NCBI RefSeq assembly: GCF_000429325.1
Contig: NZ_AUBQ01000012.1
Span: 1 to 64,000 of the forward strand
Reading direction: 5' to 3'
Length of the DNA: 64,000 nucleotides
Source: Fundidesulfovibrio putealis DSM 16056
GTDB taxonomy: Bacteria > Desulfobacterota > Desulfovibrionia > Desulfovibrionales > Desulfovibrionaceae
The stretch's first letter is position 1. Each line of letters opens with the position of its first letter. Under the pieces are notes generated by a model. The model was not told the origin of the DNA and made no database searches. It was given only the letters and a program-made list of their open reading frames with translations. The translations under genes were made by a program, and so were the position numbers. Positions 33,334 through 42,522 of this stretch are shown here, piece after piece.

Positions 33334-33365
33334 GCCTCCGGCGGCCAAAGGGCTGCGCCCTTTGG
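33334..33365 (-). repeat. REP-like hairpin repeat, copy 1
   Basis: On the minus strand it reads ccaaagggcgcagccctttgg followed by ccgccggaggc. A nearly identical unit is at 63017-63048, with a paired base change in the stem. The unit lies between genes. Confidence 0.55.
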
Positions 33366-33435
33366 AATCCCGTATAGGTGCAGCGGTTCTTGCCTGACGT
33401 GTAGAGAAGCGCCCCTTATGGGGGCGCGGCAATAA

Positions 33436-34233
33436 CTAGATCGGCCCCAGGAGCCCGGCTGTGGCGTCGTGCAGAAGGCCGTTGGAGGCCAGGATGGAGC
33501 GCGAGCGCAGGTGATAGGGCGCAGCCGGATCGTACTGCGTCACGCGGCCCCCGGCCTCAGTGACCAGCAGCCACCCCGCCGCCGTGTCCCAGGGCTTGAG
33601 CCCGATCTCGTAGAAGGCGTCGAACCGCCCCGCCGCAGTATAGGCCAGATCCACCGAGGCCGCGCCGGGCCTGCGCACACCCTGTGTGCTGGCCAGCATG
33701 TTCTCAAGGTCGGCCATGAGGCTGCGCATGTCCTCGCGCACGGTGTAGGGAAAGCCCGTGGCCACGAGGGATTCTTCAAGAGAATCAATGGCGGAAACGG
33801 CAATGGGCTTGCCGTTCAGGAAGGCCCCGCCACCCAGCACCGCATGGAACATCTCGCCCATCACGGGCACGTTCACGAACCCCAGGACGCTTCGCCCGCC
33901 GCTCCACAAGGCCACGGACGTAGCCACGAAGGGCACGCGGTGCGCGAAGTTGGTGGTGCCGTCCACAGGGTCGATGATCCAGGTGAGATCGCCCGGATCG
34001 AGCGTTTCGGCTGATTCCTCGGCCAGGAACGTGGAGCCCGGCAGCACGCGCGACAGACTCTCCTTGAGGGCGGCCTCCACGGCCAGGTCCGTCTCGGTGA
34101 CCAGATCGATGCGGCCCTTGCGGGTCACCTGGCTGGGCCTGTCCCAGTGGTCGCGGATGATGTCCCCGGCGCTGGCCACAGCCTTGAGGGCCTCGGCGGC
34201 CAGTCCGGCCAAGTCATTGGTGTTCAGACGCAT
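33436..34233 (-). CDS. suhB: inositol monophosphatase family protein
   Basis: This 265-aa Mg-dependent phosphatase has metal ligands in LAEESAE, WIIDPVDGTTNF and the C-terminal KPWDTAAGWLLVTEAGG. In bacteria this family covers SuhB, which also binds the ribosomal antitermination complex. It ends a leftward run after mreB; its start lies 2 bp from the mreB stop. Assignment to suhB itself rather than a related phosphatase is likely but not certain. Confidence 0.88.
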   Translation of the reverse strand: MRLNTNDLAGLAAEALKAVASAGDIIRDHWDRPSQVTRKGRIDLVTETDLAVEAALKESLSRVLPGSTFLAEESAETLDPGDLTWIIDPVDGTTNFAHRVPFVATSVALWSGGRSVLGFVNVPVMGEMFHAVLGGGAFLNGKPIAVSAIDSLEESLVATGFPYTVREDMRSLMADLENMLASTQGVRRPGAASVDLAYTAAGRFDAFYEIGLKPWDTAAGWLLVTEAGGRVTQYDPAAPYHLRSRSILASNGLLHDATAGLLGPI

Positions 34234-34235
34234 GG

Positions 34236-35261
34236 CTAGTTTATGAAAACCTGCTGGTAGCTGTTCCGGTACTCGATGGTCTTGCCGGTACCGCGCACCA
34301 CGGTGGTCAGCGGGTCGTCGTCCAGCATGACGTGCAGCTGGGTTTCCTCGGCGATGAGCTTGTCCAGCCCGCGCAAGAGCGACCCGCCGCCAGCCAGCAG
34401 CAGGCCGCGCGAGGCGATGTCCGCCACCAGTTCGGGAGGAGTCTTTTCCAGCGCCTTGCGCACGGCTCCCACGATGATGGCCACGGGGTCCTTGATGGCC
34501 TCGCGGATATGGGCGTCGGTCACTTCCACATGGCCCGGCGTGCCGGTGACCATATTCTTGCCCGCCACTTCCAGGGTCAGGGTCTCTTTCAGGGGCACGG
34601 CGCTGCCGACCTTGATCTTGATCTGTTCGGCCATGTTCTCGCCGATGAGCAGCTGGAACTGGTCCTGCATGTAGCGCTGGATGGCCTCGTTCAGTTCGTC
34701 GCCCGCCACGCGCACGCTCTCGGCGTAAGCCACGGCGGAAAGCGAGATGACGGCCACCTCGGTGGTGCCGCCGCCGATGTCCACCACCATGTTGCCCACG
34801 GGCTCCTCGATGGGAAGGCCCGCTCCGATGGCCGCCGCCATGGGCTCTTCAACCAGGCGGACCTCGCGGGCTCCGGCCTGCTGGGCGCTCTCGATCACGG
34901 CGCGCTTCTCCACCTGGGTGATGCCGGTGGGCACGCAGATGACGATCTTGGGCTTCACCAGCCTGAAGCCGGTGATGACCTTGCGGATGAAGAACGCGAT
35001 CATTTCCTTGGTGATCTCGAAATCGGCGATGACGCCGTCCTTCATGGGGCGGATGGCCCGGATGCGCTCGGGGGTGCGCCCCAGGAATTCCTTGGCCTCC
35101 TTGCCCACGGCCACCAGCTGGCCCGTGCGGGTCTCGATGGCCACCACCGAGGGTTCGTTCAGCACGATGCCCTCGCCCGGCGTGTACAGCAGGGTGTTCG
35201 CGGTGCCCAGGTCCATGGCCAGGTCCTTGCCCAGAAAGCGGAAGAGTCTGTCGAATATCAT
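34236..35261 (-). CDS. mreB: rod shape-determining protein MreB
   Basis: This 341-aa actin homologue positions the cell-wall elongation machinery. Phosphate loops are seen in AMDLGTANTLLY and VVDIGGGTTEVAVI, the adenosine motif in LLLAGGGSLLRGLD, plus CVPTGITQVEKRAV. The ATG at 35261 is the conserved family start (MIFDRLFRFLGKDLA). It lies between a GAF protein gene and suhB on the same strand; no mreC or mreD is adjacent. Confidence 0.97.
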   Translation of the reverse strand: MIFDRLFRFLGKDLAMDLGTANTLLYTPGEGIVLNEPSVVAIETRTGQLVAVGKEAKEFLGRTPERIRAIRPMKDGVIADFEITKEMIAFFIRKVITGFRLVKPKIVICVPTGITQVEKRAVIESAQQAGAREVRLVEEPMAAAIGAGLPIEEPVGNMVVDIGGGTTEVAVISLSAVAYAESVRVAGDELNEAIQRYMQDQFQLLIGENMAEQIKIKVGSAVPLKETLTLEVAGKNMVTGTPGHVEVTDAHIREAIKDPVAIIVGAVRKALEKTPPELVADIASRGLLLAGGGSLLRGLDKLIAEETQLHVMLDDDPLTTVVRGTGKTIEYRNSYQQVFIN

Positions 35262-35335
35262 GTGCGCGGCCCGTTTTGATTTAAGGTTGGTTCTTGTCAA
35301 AACCGCTTTTGTCTACGAGCAGGCCGCAAAAAAGT

Positions 35336-36301
35336 CTATGCTTTGCGTTTGGCCAGCCGGGATTTCAGATGCAGGTTTTCCAAGAACAAGGCCAGCTGGT
35401 CCGCCACGGTGCGGGCGAAGTCCTTGTGGATGTCGTAGAGCACGTCCTGGTCCTGGCTGGCAAGCACCAGCACCGCCCGGGTCCGCTTGGAGAAATGGAC
35501 CGGCTGGCAGATGACGGTCTTGAACACCGGAGAGCTGGCCTGCGCGCCGAACAGCCTGAGCGCGGTGGTGTCTCCGTCAACGGAATAGACCGGGGCGTCG
35601 TTCTTGAACACCCAGCCGATCATACCGCCGCCCAGAGGGAAGCTGCCGGGGCTCGACTGGTTGGGCGAGAAGAGCACCTGGCTTGCGCCCTCCACGGTGA
35701 ACACGCAGGCCGAATCGTCGCGAACGGCCAGGAAGCAGTGGCCAAAGGCCATGGACCGCGACACATGCCCCAGAAGCTCCGAGAGATAGGCGTTCCACTT
35801 GGGATGCTGGCGGGGCAGCAGCGAAGTGACGCGCAGGCATTGGCAGAGCCGTGTCTCCAGGTGGCCTTCGGCCAGGGAGTCGCGCTCGCAATACAGCGCG
35901 GACACCAGCCGCGCGAACTCGCCCAGGATCTTCTGGTCCTTGTCCGCGAAGCTGTGCACCTTCTTGGAATCCAGGCACAGGACACCGGCCACGCCGTCCA
36001 GGGGAACGCCCAGGAAGGCCCGTATCTCGTCCTCGGCCCTGCCGGAATAATATCCCAGCACGCCGCGTTTCTGGTCGAAGTTGCTGATAAGAAGCGGCTT
36101 TTTCTCGCGGACTATCCACCCGGCCAGCCCCTGGCCCGGAGCCAGCGTCATGCCCTGACGCACGTCGTCGCCCAGGCTGAAGGACGCGGCGAGGCGGCAG
36201 CCGTCGCCGTTTGGCGCAGGCAGGAACAAAACGGCCGAATAGCTGTCGAAGACGTTGCAGACCAGCTGTAGGACCCTGTCGAACACGTCGGGACGGGTCA
36301 T
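35336..36301 (-). CDS. tandem GAF-domain protein
   Basis: This 321-aa soluble protein has two GAF-like domains (about residues 8-145 and 165-310). The first has APGQGLAGWIVREKKPLLI, the second GGGMIGWVFKNDAPVYS. No output domain follows. It contains several Cys. It lies 74 bp upstream of mreB on the same strand and 1 bp after the stop of the Cys-rich gene. It may sense a small ligand or redox state; a link to cell shape is only contextual. Confidence 0.85.
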   Translation of the reverse strand: MTRPDVFDRVLQLVCNVFDSYSAVLFLPAPNGDGCRLAASFSLGDDVRQGMTLAPGQGLAGWIVREKKPLLISNFDQKRGVLGYYSGRAEDEIRAFLGVPLDGVAGVLCLDSKKVHSFADKDQKILGEFARLVSALYCERDSLAEGHLETRLCQCLRVTSLLPRQHPKWNAYLSELLGHVSRSMAFGHCFLAVRDDSACVFTVEGASQVLFSPNQSSPGSFPLGGGMIGWVFKNDAPVYSVDGDTTALRLFGAQASSPVFKTVICQPVHFSKRTRAVLVLASQDQDVLYDIHKDFARTVADQLALFLENLHLKSRLAKRKA

Positions 36302-36302
36302 G

Positions 36303-36506
36303 TCATCCGTTGCGGCAGGAGATGAAATAGGCGACGGAACGGTCGTAGCTCTTCTCCTGCTCGGGCGTGAAATAGCAGGCGGGCAACTGGTCTTTGGCGC
36401 AGTGATGGCTCACGCACTGGCAGCAGTTGCCGTGCCGCGAACAGCCGGGATAGGTGCAGGGGCAGTCTCCCGCTCCTGAGGATTGGCGGGCGCAGGCTTC
36501 GCTCAT
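36303..36506 (-). CDS. Cys-rich small protein (DUF6485-like)
   Basis: This 67-aa protein has nine cysteines. They lie in EACARQ, GDCPCTYPGCSRHGNCCQCV, HHCAKD and LPACYF, plus one near the C-terminus. The arrangement suggests a metal or Fe-S site. The ATG at 36506 begins MSEACARQ. Its TGA lies 1 base before the GAF gene ATG, so the genes are coupled. The function is unknown. Confidence 0.75.
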   Translation of the reverse strand: MSEACARQSSGAGDCPCTYPGCSRHGNCCQCVSHHCAKDQLPACYFTPEQEKSYDRSVAYFISCRNG

Positions 36507-36735
36507 TGTTCTCGGCTCCGTTATGGCCCTGTTGCGTCGGGTTTTCCTACCTTGACAGAACAGGGGAAATGCTCTTTTGATAGAGGACTTTGGGGACGGG
36601 AACCTCGGACAGAAAAGTGCTGTCCTGACCACCGTTTTTCCCTATTAGCCCAAACAACCCCGTTTGGAAAGCAGCCAGGGATGGATCCAAGGCCCTCCCG
36701 GCGCACCAAGCCTCAAGCATCCGGAGCCGGTCCAC

Positions 36736-38475
36736 ATGTCTTTCACCTGGGAACAAGCCTTCAGCAAAGCCGCCGGACCTCGCGGTCTGGCCGCTCGGGC
36801 TCGGGCGGTGAAGGACGGCGGCCTGCCCGCCCTCAAGGAATTCCTGGATCTCGCGCACATCAAGTACGCCCTGCTCCAGCCCTACTTCGAGACAGCCAAT
36901 TACCCCGTGGTGGAAAACCGCGAGCTGCTCCCGTCGTTCGAGATGGACCTGTTCGAGCACAAGGAACTGCCGGGCTTCTCCATGGTGGTGCTTCCGCGCA
37001 GGCTCTCGTACTTCCAGGAGATCTTCCAGTACGACATCCTGCACTCCCCCGAGGACGTCTCCATAACGGACCGCAAGGCCAACCCGACGCTGACCGAGCG
37101 CATCCGCCAGGCCAACCTGAACTCCCTGACGCTGCGCATCCCCAAGCACAGCCAGGACCAGCTCCGCCAGCGTTTCTCCGCCACGGACATCACCGCCCTG
37201 GCCAACTATCCGGAGCTGCTCGGCACACTTTTGCACATGGAGCGCGCCCACGTGCTGTCGCTCAACTCGCGCGGCAAGTTCCACCTGTCCGGGGTGTACA
37301 GCTCGTTCCCGTCCTACCTGGACACCGAACTCAAGCAGTTCGGCCTGCGCATCGGCAAGTTCAGCGCTGGCGACGACCAGAAGTACGAGAAGAACCGCCT
37401 CTTCGTGTACCAGTTCCTCATGGAGCTCTACGGCTTCCCCATAGTCAGCGAGCGGCGCACCTCGGCGGCCATGTTCGGACGCCGTCTGTTCCGCTCCGGC
37501 GAGCATTTCATGGTGCGCGTTCTGGGCCAATCCGACCGCACCATCACCAGCATCTTCTCGCACCCAGACGCCAAGCACTATCCCCGCGTGGAGAAGCTGG
37601 CCCTGGTGAGCGTGCACGAACACTTCAAGGACACAGTGAAGCTCCTCACCGAGGGCGGCTACTTCGTGGACCCGGCCAGGCGCGTGGTGATCCTTCGCGT
37701 GGGCTACCTCCAGCACAAGTACGACCCGGACAACGTCCGCCAGGACCGCGCCCTCTCCGTGGTGCGCCAGGAGGTCATCCACCCCCTCACCGGCAAGGCG
37801 CTCTCGGGCTTGAACATCATCAAGGACTCCTACTCCATGTTCCTGCGCTTGAACGACATCGTGCGCGGGGAGTTCCATGGCCGCATCGTGTTCAAGCGCC
37901 ACGAGATCGTGCAGGGCACCGAGACCGACGACAAGCGCCTCAAGTTCCTGCACAGCTGGCTCACCAAGCACCAACGCAGGATCATCAGCTATTCCGAAGA
38001 CTTCTACGCCAACGTGGTCAAGGTGCTGGACAGCTACCTGCTCTCGCCCGACAACTACGAGCGTTTCACGCCCATGCGCGGCCTGCACCAGGAAGTATGG
38101 AGCAAATACAGCTACATACAGCAGGCCCGCAAGGTGAAGACCCTGGAAGACCTGTTGAACCGCCAGCAGAAGGGCAAGAAGCTCTCCTATCTGTCCATGC
38201 TCGCAAGCTTCACGGAGATCGTCTCCGACCTGAAGTTCGAGATGGTCAACTATTTCGAGGAGCTGGTGGAACGCGTCATCAAGATGACCGAGACTATCCT
38301 CCAGGACCGCTACCTGCACAAGAATTTCGTGGGCCGCAAAGACGAGGAACTCTCCGAATACGGCCTCGCGCTCAAGAAGATGTACGGCAGGCTCGTCTCG
38401 CTCTTCGACGAGTTCACCCGCATCCGCAAGCTGCGCAGCGAGCAGCCCAGGCCCCAACCGCCCGCCACACTCTAA
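36736..38475 (+). CDS. conserved hypothetical protein of 579 aa
   Basis: This is a large soluble protein with no signal peptide, membrane helix or familiar catalytic motif. The middle holds ordered segments (GEHFMVRVLGQSDRTITSIF, KLLTEGGYFVDPARRVVILR). The C-terminal third is helical (EMVNYFEELVERVIKMTETI). The ATG at 36736 begins MSFTWEQAFSKAAGP, with GGAG about 13 bases upstream. It ends 17 bp before gcvT and is probably co-transcribed. I do not recognise the family; codon use matches the chromosome. Confidence 0.8.
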   Translation: MSFTWEQAFSKAAGPRGLAARARAVKDGGLPALKEFLDLAHIKYALLQPYFETANYPVVENRELLPSFEMDLFEHKELPGFSMVVLPRRLSYFQEIFQYDILHSPEDVSITDRKANPTLTERIRQANLNSLTLRIPKHSQDQLRQRFSATDITALANYPELLGTLLHMERAHVLSLNSRGKFHLSGVYSSFPSYLDTELKQFGLRIGKFSAGDDQKYEKNRLFVYQFLMELYGFPIVSERRTSAAMFGRRLFRSGEHFMVRVLGQSDRTITSIFSHPDAKHYPRVEKLALVSVHEHFKDTVKLLTEGGYFVDPARRVVILRVGYLQHKYDPDNVRQDRALSVVRQEVIHPLTGKALSGLNIIKDSYSMFLRLNDIVRGEFHGRIVFKRHEIVQGTETDDKRLKFLHSWLTKHQRRIISYSEDFYANVVKVLDSYLLSPDNYERFTPMRGLHQEVWSKYSYIQQARKVKTLEDLLNRQQKGKKLSYLSMLASFTEIVSDLKFEMVNYFEELVERVIKMTETILQDRYLHKNFVGRKDEELSEYGLALKKMYGRLVSLFDEFTRIRKLRSEQPRPQPPATL

Positions 38476-38492
38476 TCAGACGGAGACGATTC

Positions 38493-39578
38493 GTGGAAAA
38501 GCTCCTCATCACGCCCCTCAACGCCTGGCACAAGGCCCACGGGGCCAAAATGGTTCCTTTCGCGGGCTGGGAAATGCCCGTCCAATATTCCGGCATCCTG
38601 GCCGAGCACCAGCACTGCCGCACCAAGGCCTGCATCTTCGACATCTGCCACATGGGTGAGTTCAGCCTGAAAGGCCCCGGTTCCAAGGACGCGCTGGCCA
38701 AAGCCGTCACCCAGAATCTGGAGACCCTGGCCCCCGGCAAGTGCCGCTACGGCTTCCTGCTCAACCCCGCTGGCGGAGTAATGGACGACCTGATCGTCTA
38801 CCGCGTGGCCGAGGACGAGTTCATGCTGGTGGTCAACGGCGCGTGCGTCGAGACCGACTTCGCAGCCATCAAGAGCCGCCTGCCCGAAGCCCTCTCTTTC
38901 ACCGACATCTCCGAGCAGACCGCCAAGATCGACCTGCAAGGCCCCAAGTCCTTCGAGGTTCTCACCCGCGCCCTGCCCGGCGACTGGACCAAGCTCGGCT
39001 ACTTCAGCTTCGTCAAAGCCGCCTTCGAGGGCGTGGACATCATCGTCAGCCGCACCGGCTACACCGGCGAGCTGGGCTACGAGTTCTACCTCCCGGCGGA
39101 CAAGGCCCAGGCCCTGTGGGAGAAGCTGGCCGCCGACCCCGAAGTGATCCCCGCCGGGCTCGGCGCGCGCGACACCCTGCGCCTGGAGATGGGCTACCCC
39201 CTCTACGGCCAGGACCTGGACACCGAGCACACCCCCACCGAGGCCGGATACGCCGGGATGCTCACCTCCGCAGCCGACTACGTGGGCAAGGCCCATGTGG
39301 CCGACGTGCGCGAGAAGCTGGTGGCCCTCTCCATCGAAGGCCGCCGCAGCGCCCGCCATTACGACAAGGTCTGCCTGCCCGGCGGCGAAGAGGTCGGCAT
39401 GGTCACCAGTGGATCGTTCTCACCCACGCTGGGTCACAGCGTCGCGCTGGCCTACGTGAAGGCCGACGCCGCCGACGCCGCCGAGTTCGTGGTCAAGGCC
39501 GCCAAGGTGGACCTGCCCGCCAGGAAGGTCGACCTGCCCTTCTACGCTGGCGGCACGGCGCGTACCAAGCTGTCGTAA
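38493..39578 (+). CDS. gcvT: glycine cleavage system T protein (aminomethyltransferase)
   Basis: This 361-aa enzyme transfers the methylene group of the aminomethyl-lipoyl H protein to tetrahydrofolate. The conserved start TPLNAWHKAHGAKMVPFAGW, the folate region DLIVYRVAEDEFMLVVNG, SRTGYTGELGYEFYL and GARDTLRLEMGYPLYG are all present. It starts with GTG; GGAG lies upstream. gcvH and gcvP are not in the window. Confidence 0.95.
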   Translation: MEKLLITPLNAWHKAHGAKMVPFAGWEMPVQYSGILAEHQHCRTKACIFDICHMGEFSLKGPGSKDALAKAVTQNLETLAPGKCRYGFLLNPAGGVMDDLIVYRVAEDEFMLVVNGACVETDFAAIKSRLPEALSFTDISEQTAKIDLQGPKSFEVLTRALPGDWTKLGYFSFVKAAFEGVDIIVSRTGYTGELGYEFYLPADKAQALWEKLAADPEVIPAGLGARDTLRLEMGYPLYGQDLDTEHTPTEAGYAGMLTSAADYVGKAHVADVREKLVALSIEGRRSARHYDKVCLPGGEEVGMVTSGSFSPTLGHSVALAYVKADAADAAEFVVKAAKVDLPARKVDLPFYAGGTARTKLS

Positions 39579-39737
39579 GAGAAGAGAGAGAAGAAAAGAG
39601 CTGGGCTCCGCCCAGACCCGCCAGGGGGATGATCCCCCTGGACCCTCAGTGGGCTTCGCGTGGGTGCGCGCAGGCTCTGACATTCTCGAGAAACGCAGGC
39701 GTGCTCTTGCTTGGGCCGCCTGAGTGCCTGGACCTTC

Positions 39738-39852
39738 TGGCAGGGGGTGGGGGTTGTAACGGACGCGCCATGCGCGGCGGGCGACGAATCGTCTTCCAAT
39801 CGGTTCGAGCCCGCCGCGCATGGCGTGAACGTGGCAGCCCCCATCCCCTGCC
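39738..39852. repeat. 115-bp foldback (palindromic) element
   Basis: The inner arms are a perfect 17-bp inverted repeat, cgccatgcgcggcgggc at 39766-39782 and its complement at 39809-39825, with a 26-bp loop. The outer arms (ggcagggggtgggggttg and its near complement at 39829-39852) extend the pairing with mismatches. No coding or T-run is associated with it. Confidence 0.65.
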
Positions 39853-40016
39853 CAAACGACACCCTGCCGCGCTAGACCGCGAAGCCCAGTAAAAGTTTTT
39901 GAAGGAGAGTCCAGAGAGGACAACTTTTCAGGAAGAAAAGTTGGACGCTGCGAAGCAGCGCCCGAAGGGCGAGGGCCAGGACGGCCCGAGTCAATCTTTA
40001 TTCCAAAAAGTTTCCT

Positions 40017-40034
40017 CTCTGGCCGCCGGAGGCA
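40017..40034 (+). repeat. REP-like unit, partial copy
   Basis: ctctggccgccggaggca matches the last 18 bases of the unit at 63017-63048. The left hairpin arm is missing here. Confidence 0.45.
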
Positions 40035-40071
40035 TCTCTTCCCCCTCCCCTGCCCCTCGGAGACACCCCAT

Positions 40072-40797
40072 ATGGCACGACTCGACTCTTTCTATCTTCC
40101 GCCCCAGTCCTGGCACGCCCCGTTCCGGCTGGAGGGCGACGAGGCCCGCCATCTCTCAAAGGTCCTGCGCCTGGGGCCGGGGGCTGTCGTGCGCTGCTTC
40201 GACGGCCAGGGGCGCGAGGGCCTGTTCACCGTGGAGTCGGCCAAAGGCGGCGTGACGCTTCGCCTGGACTCGGAGACCATCCACGAGCCACCGGCCAGCG
40301 AGACCTGGCTGGCGCTTGGCTGGAACAAGTCCACGCGGCGCGGCTGGCTGCTGGAGAAGGCCGTGGAGCTTGGCGCGGCGGGCATCCTGTTCTGGGAGGC
40401 CTCCCGCAGCCAGGGAGGCATGCCCGGCGTCCCCAAGGAGACCTGGCAGGCGCAGCTGGTGGCGGGGGCCAAGCAATGCGGCAACCCGTGGCTGCCGGTG
40501 ATCGAGATGGTCTCGGGTGGAGCGGCGGGCGTCATTGCCCGCTGCGCGGATTTCGAACAGCGCTGGCTTTTGTGGGAATCGCGTGACGTGAAGCGGTCGC
40601 TGACCGCCAGAGACTTGACCCCAACGGGGCGGCGTGTTTTTGTCGTCGGCCCGGAAGGCGGGCTGACCGATTCCGAGGCCGGATTGTTCCAAAACGCTGG
40701 CTATCCTGCGGCTACCCTGGGGTCCAGGCCCCTGCGCTGGGAAACTGCCGCGCTCCTGTGCCTGGGCTTGGCCTGGCTTGGAGCCGATACCAACTGA
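40072..40797 (+). CDS. rsmE: 16S rRNA m3U1498 methyltransferase
   Basis: This 241-aa SPOUT methyltransferase has an N-terminal PUA-like domain (EARHLSKVLRLGPGAVVRCF). The C-terminal knot has VVGPEGGLTDSEA and LGSRPLRWETAALL, typical of RsmE. It acts on assembled 30S subunits. It is followed by a GGDEF gene 15 bp downstream, which may share its transcript. Confidence 0.94.
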   Translation: MARLDSFYLPPQSWHAPFRLEGDEARHLSKVLRLGPGAVVRCFDGQGREGLFTVESAKGGVTLRLDSETIHEPPASETWLALGWNKSTRRGWLLEKAVELGAAGILFWEASRSQGGMPGVPKETWQAQLVAGAKQCGNPWLPVIEMVSGGAAGVIARCADFEQRWLLWESRDVKRSLTARDLTPTGRRVFVVGPEGGLTDSEAGLFQNAGYPAATLGSRPLRWETAALLCLGLAWLGADTN

Positions 40798-40812
40798 ACC
40801 GGGTGGAGTTGT

Positions 40813-42477
40813 ATGAAAGCCTGGATTCTCGCTGCTGAAGCCTTCACGACATACGGCCTTGTGCTGTGGTCGCACTCTCTTCGCCACAAATACGGGCTGG
40901 CTTTTTTCTATTCGCTCATCGGCTGCCTCACGGCCATCATGTCCTGGGTCACGGACGCGGGAGTAGCCGTAAAACTTGGAGAAACCACGTTCCTGGTGGG
41001 CTCCACGGTCTTCTATACGTCGCTGTTGCTGGGCGTGTTCGTGGTGTACGTGTTCGATGGCCCGCGCGCCACGCGGGTGGCCATACTGACCATCGTGGGC
41101 GTCTCGGCCCTGGTGCCGCTGGTCTCGGTGGTGCTGCACCTCCAGATGCACCTCTCCAGCACCACCCCACTGTCCTATGTGCCCATACCGAGCCTGCGCA
41201 TAAACATCGCCTCGGTGCTCACCACGCTTGCAGACCTCCTGTTCCTGGCAATCTCCTGGGAGTACCTGCACGGCAGGCTGCGCAGCGTGCCGCTGCTCGC
41301 AAAGGCGTTCCTGACGTTTCTCGGGGTCATGTGGCTGGACGTTGTGCTGTTCAACACCGGCGCGTTCCTGGGCCAGCCCGACTACCTTTCCATCATGAGC
41401 GGCACCCTGCTGAGCCGCCTGATCATCACGGCCTTCGCCGCGCCGATCCTCTGGGGATACCTGAGCTGGCAGCGCAGCATAAAAGGCGTGGACATGCCCC
41501 ACCGCCCGGTATTCGCCATCCTGCAGGAGCTCTCCGAGCTGCGGGTGGAGCTTCAGACCGCCCAGGAGGAAATCCAGCGGCGCAAGGTGGCCGAGGCGCT
41601 GCTCCAACGAAGCGAACAGCGCTACCGCCAACTGGTGCTGAACGCCAGCGAGCCCATAGCCGTCGTGAAAAACGGCCTGTATCTGCTGCACAACGCGCAG
41701 TTCCTGGAGCTGACCGGCCTGAACGAAACCGATATCCAGGCCGCAAGTTTCTCAGACTTCGTGCATCCCGCTGACCGCGACACCGTGGACCGCATGTTGG
41801 ACGAGGCCGGGCGAGAGAACGGCGTACCCCACTCGCTGGAGTTTCGGGGTGTTACCGCCGAAGGGGGCGTCATCGACATCCAGGCCAACGTGGTGGGCAT
41901 CGACTGGGACGGAGCCGGAGCAATCCTGGCCTTCCTGCACGACAACACCGCGCGGCTCTGCGTGGAGCGCAGGCTCATCGCCGAGGCCAACAGCGACGAA
42001 CTGACCCGCGTGCTCAACCGCCGTGGCTTCACCGAACGCTTCGAGGCTCTGGCCGAGCACATGCACCGCCAGGGGCGCGACTGCTGCATGCTGTACCTGG
42101 ATGTGGACCAGTTCAAGGAGATCAACGACACCCACGGCCATCTGGCGGGCGACATGGTCCTGCAGTCCGTGGCGACGGCCATCCGCTCCCACGTGCGCGA
42201 GGGTGACGTCATCGGGCGGATGGGCGGCGACGAGTTCGCCGTGCTGCTGGCGGGCGCTGACAACGCGGAGGCCGAGGCCGTGTCCCGGCGCATTCTGCAA
42301 AGCGTCGCCGCCACGTGCGAAACCATCACCGGCATCCACACGCTGGCCACAGTGAGCATCGGCATCGCGCACGCCCCGTACGGCGAACCCCTGTCTCCGC
42401 TTGACCTGCTGCACAGGGCGGACAAGGCCCTCTTGGATGCCAAACGCCAGGGGAAGAACCAGATCCGGTCCGCCTGA
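40813..42477 (+). CDS. membrane diguanylate cyclase with PAS domain
   Basis: This 554-aa protein likely makes cyclic di-GMP. About six to seven membrane helices fill residues 1-220. A short coiled coil (about 235-265) leads to a PAS domain (about 270-385) and the GGDEF domain (about 395-554). The active site is GRMGGDEFAVLL. An RxxD inhibitory site (REGD) stands five residues before it, so product inhibition is expected. The membrane part resembles integral-membrane sensor modules but I cannot name its ligand. Confidence 0.92.
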   Translation: MKAWILAAEAFTTYGLVLWSHSLRHKYGLAFFYSLIGCLTAIMSWVTDAGVAVKLGETTFLVGSTVFYTSLLLGVFVVYVFDGPRATRVAILTIVGVSALVPLVSVVLHLQMHLSSTTPLSYVPIPSLRINIASVLTTLADLLFLAISWEYLHGRLRSVPLLAKAFLTFLGVMWLDVVLFNTGAFLGQPDYLSIMSGTLLSRLIITAFAAPILWGYLSWQRSIKGVDMPHRPVFAILQELSELRVELQTAQEEIQRRKVAEALLQRSEQRYRQLVLNASEPIAVVKNGLYLLHNAQFLELTGLNETDIQAASFSDFVHPADRDTVDRMLDEAGRENGVPHSLEFRGVTAEGGVIDIQANVVGIDWDGAGAILAFLHDNTARLCVERRLIAEANSDELTRVLNRRGFTERFEALAEHMHRQGRDCCMLYLDVDQFKEINDTHGHLAGDMVLQSVATAIRSHVREGDVIGRMGGDEFAVLLAGADNAEAEAVSRRILQSVAATCETITGIHTLATVSIGIAHAPYGEPLSPLDLLHRADKALLDAKRQGKNQIRSA

Positions 42478-42522
42478 AACGCCGGGCGTGACAAGGCGAC
42501 GCCAAGCACTTAGGATTTATCC

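Larger units (their letters stand above)
39579..40071. other. repeat-rich intergenic stretch between gcvT and rsmE
   Basis: No gene is supported. It holds a ccagggggat/atccccctgg hairpin at 39621-39640, a long foldback structure (39738-39852) and a partial copy of the REP-like unit (40017-40034). The open frames over it arise from the inverted repeats. Confidence 0.6.

Noticed and set aside
36547-38457. 636-aa open frame on the minus strand
   Set aside because: Antisense shadow of the 579-aa gene coupled to gcvT; low-complexity product rich in Val, His and Gln and no ribosome-binding site.
39420-39923. Minus-strand open frames over the gcvT-rsmE gap
   Set aside because: They arise from the foldback element and antisense gcvT sequence; no start signal or family match.
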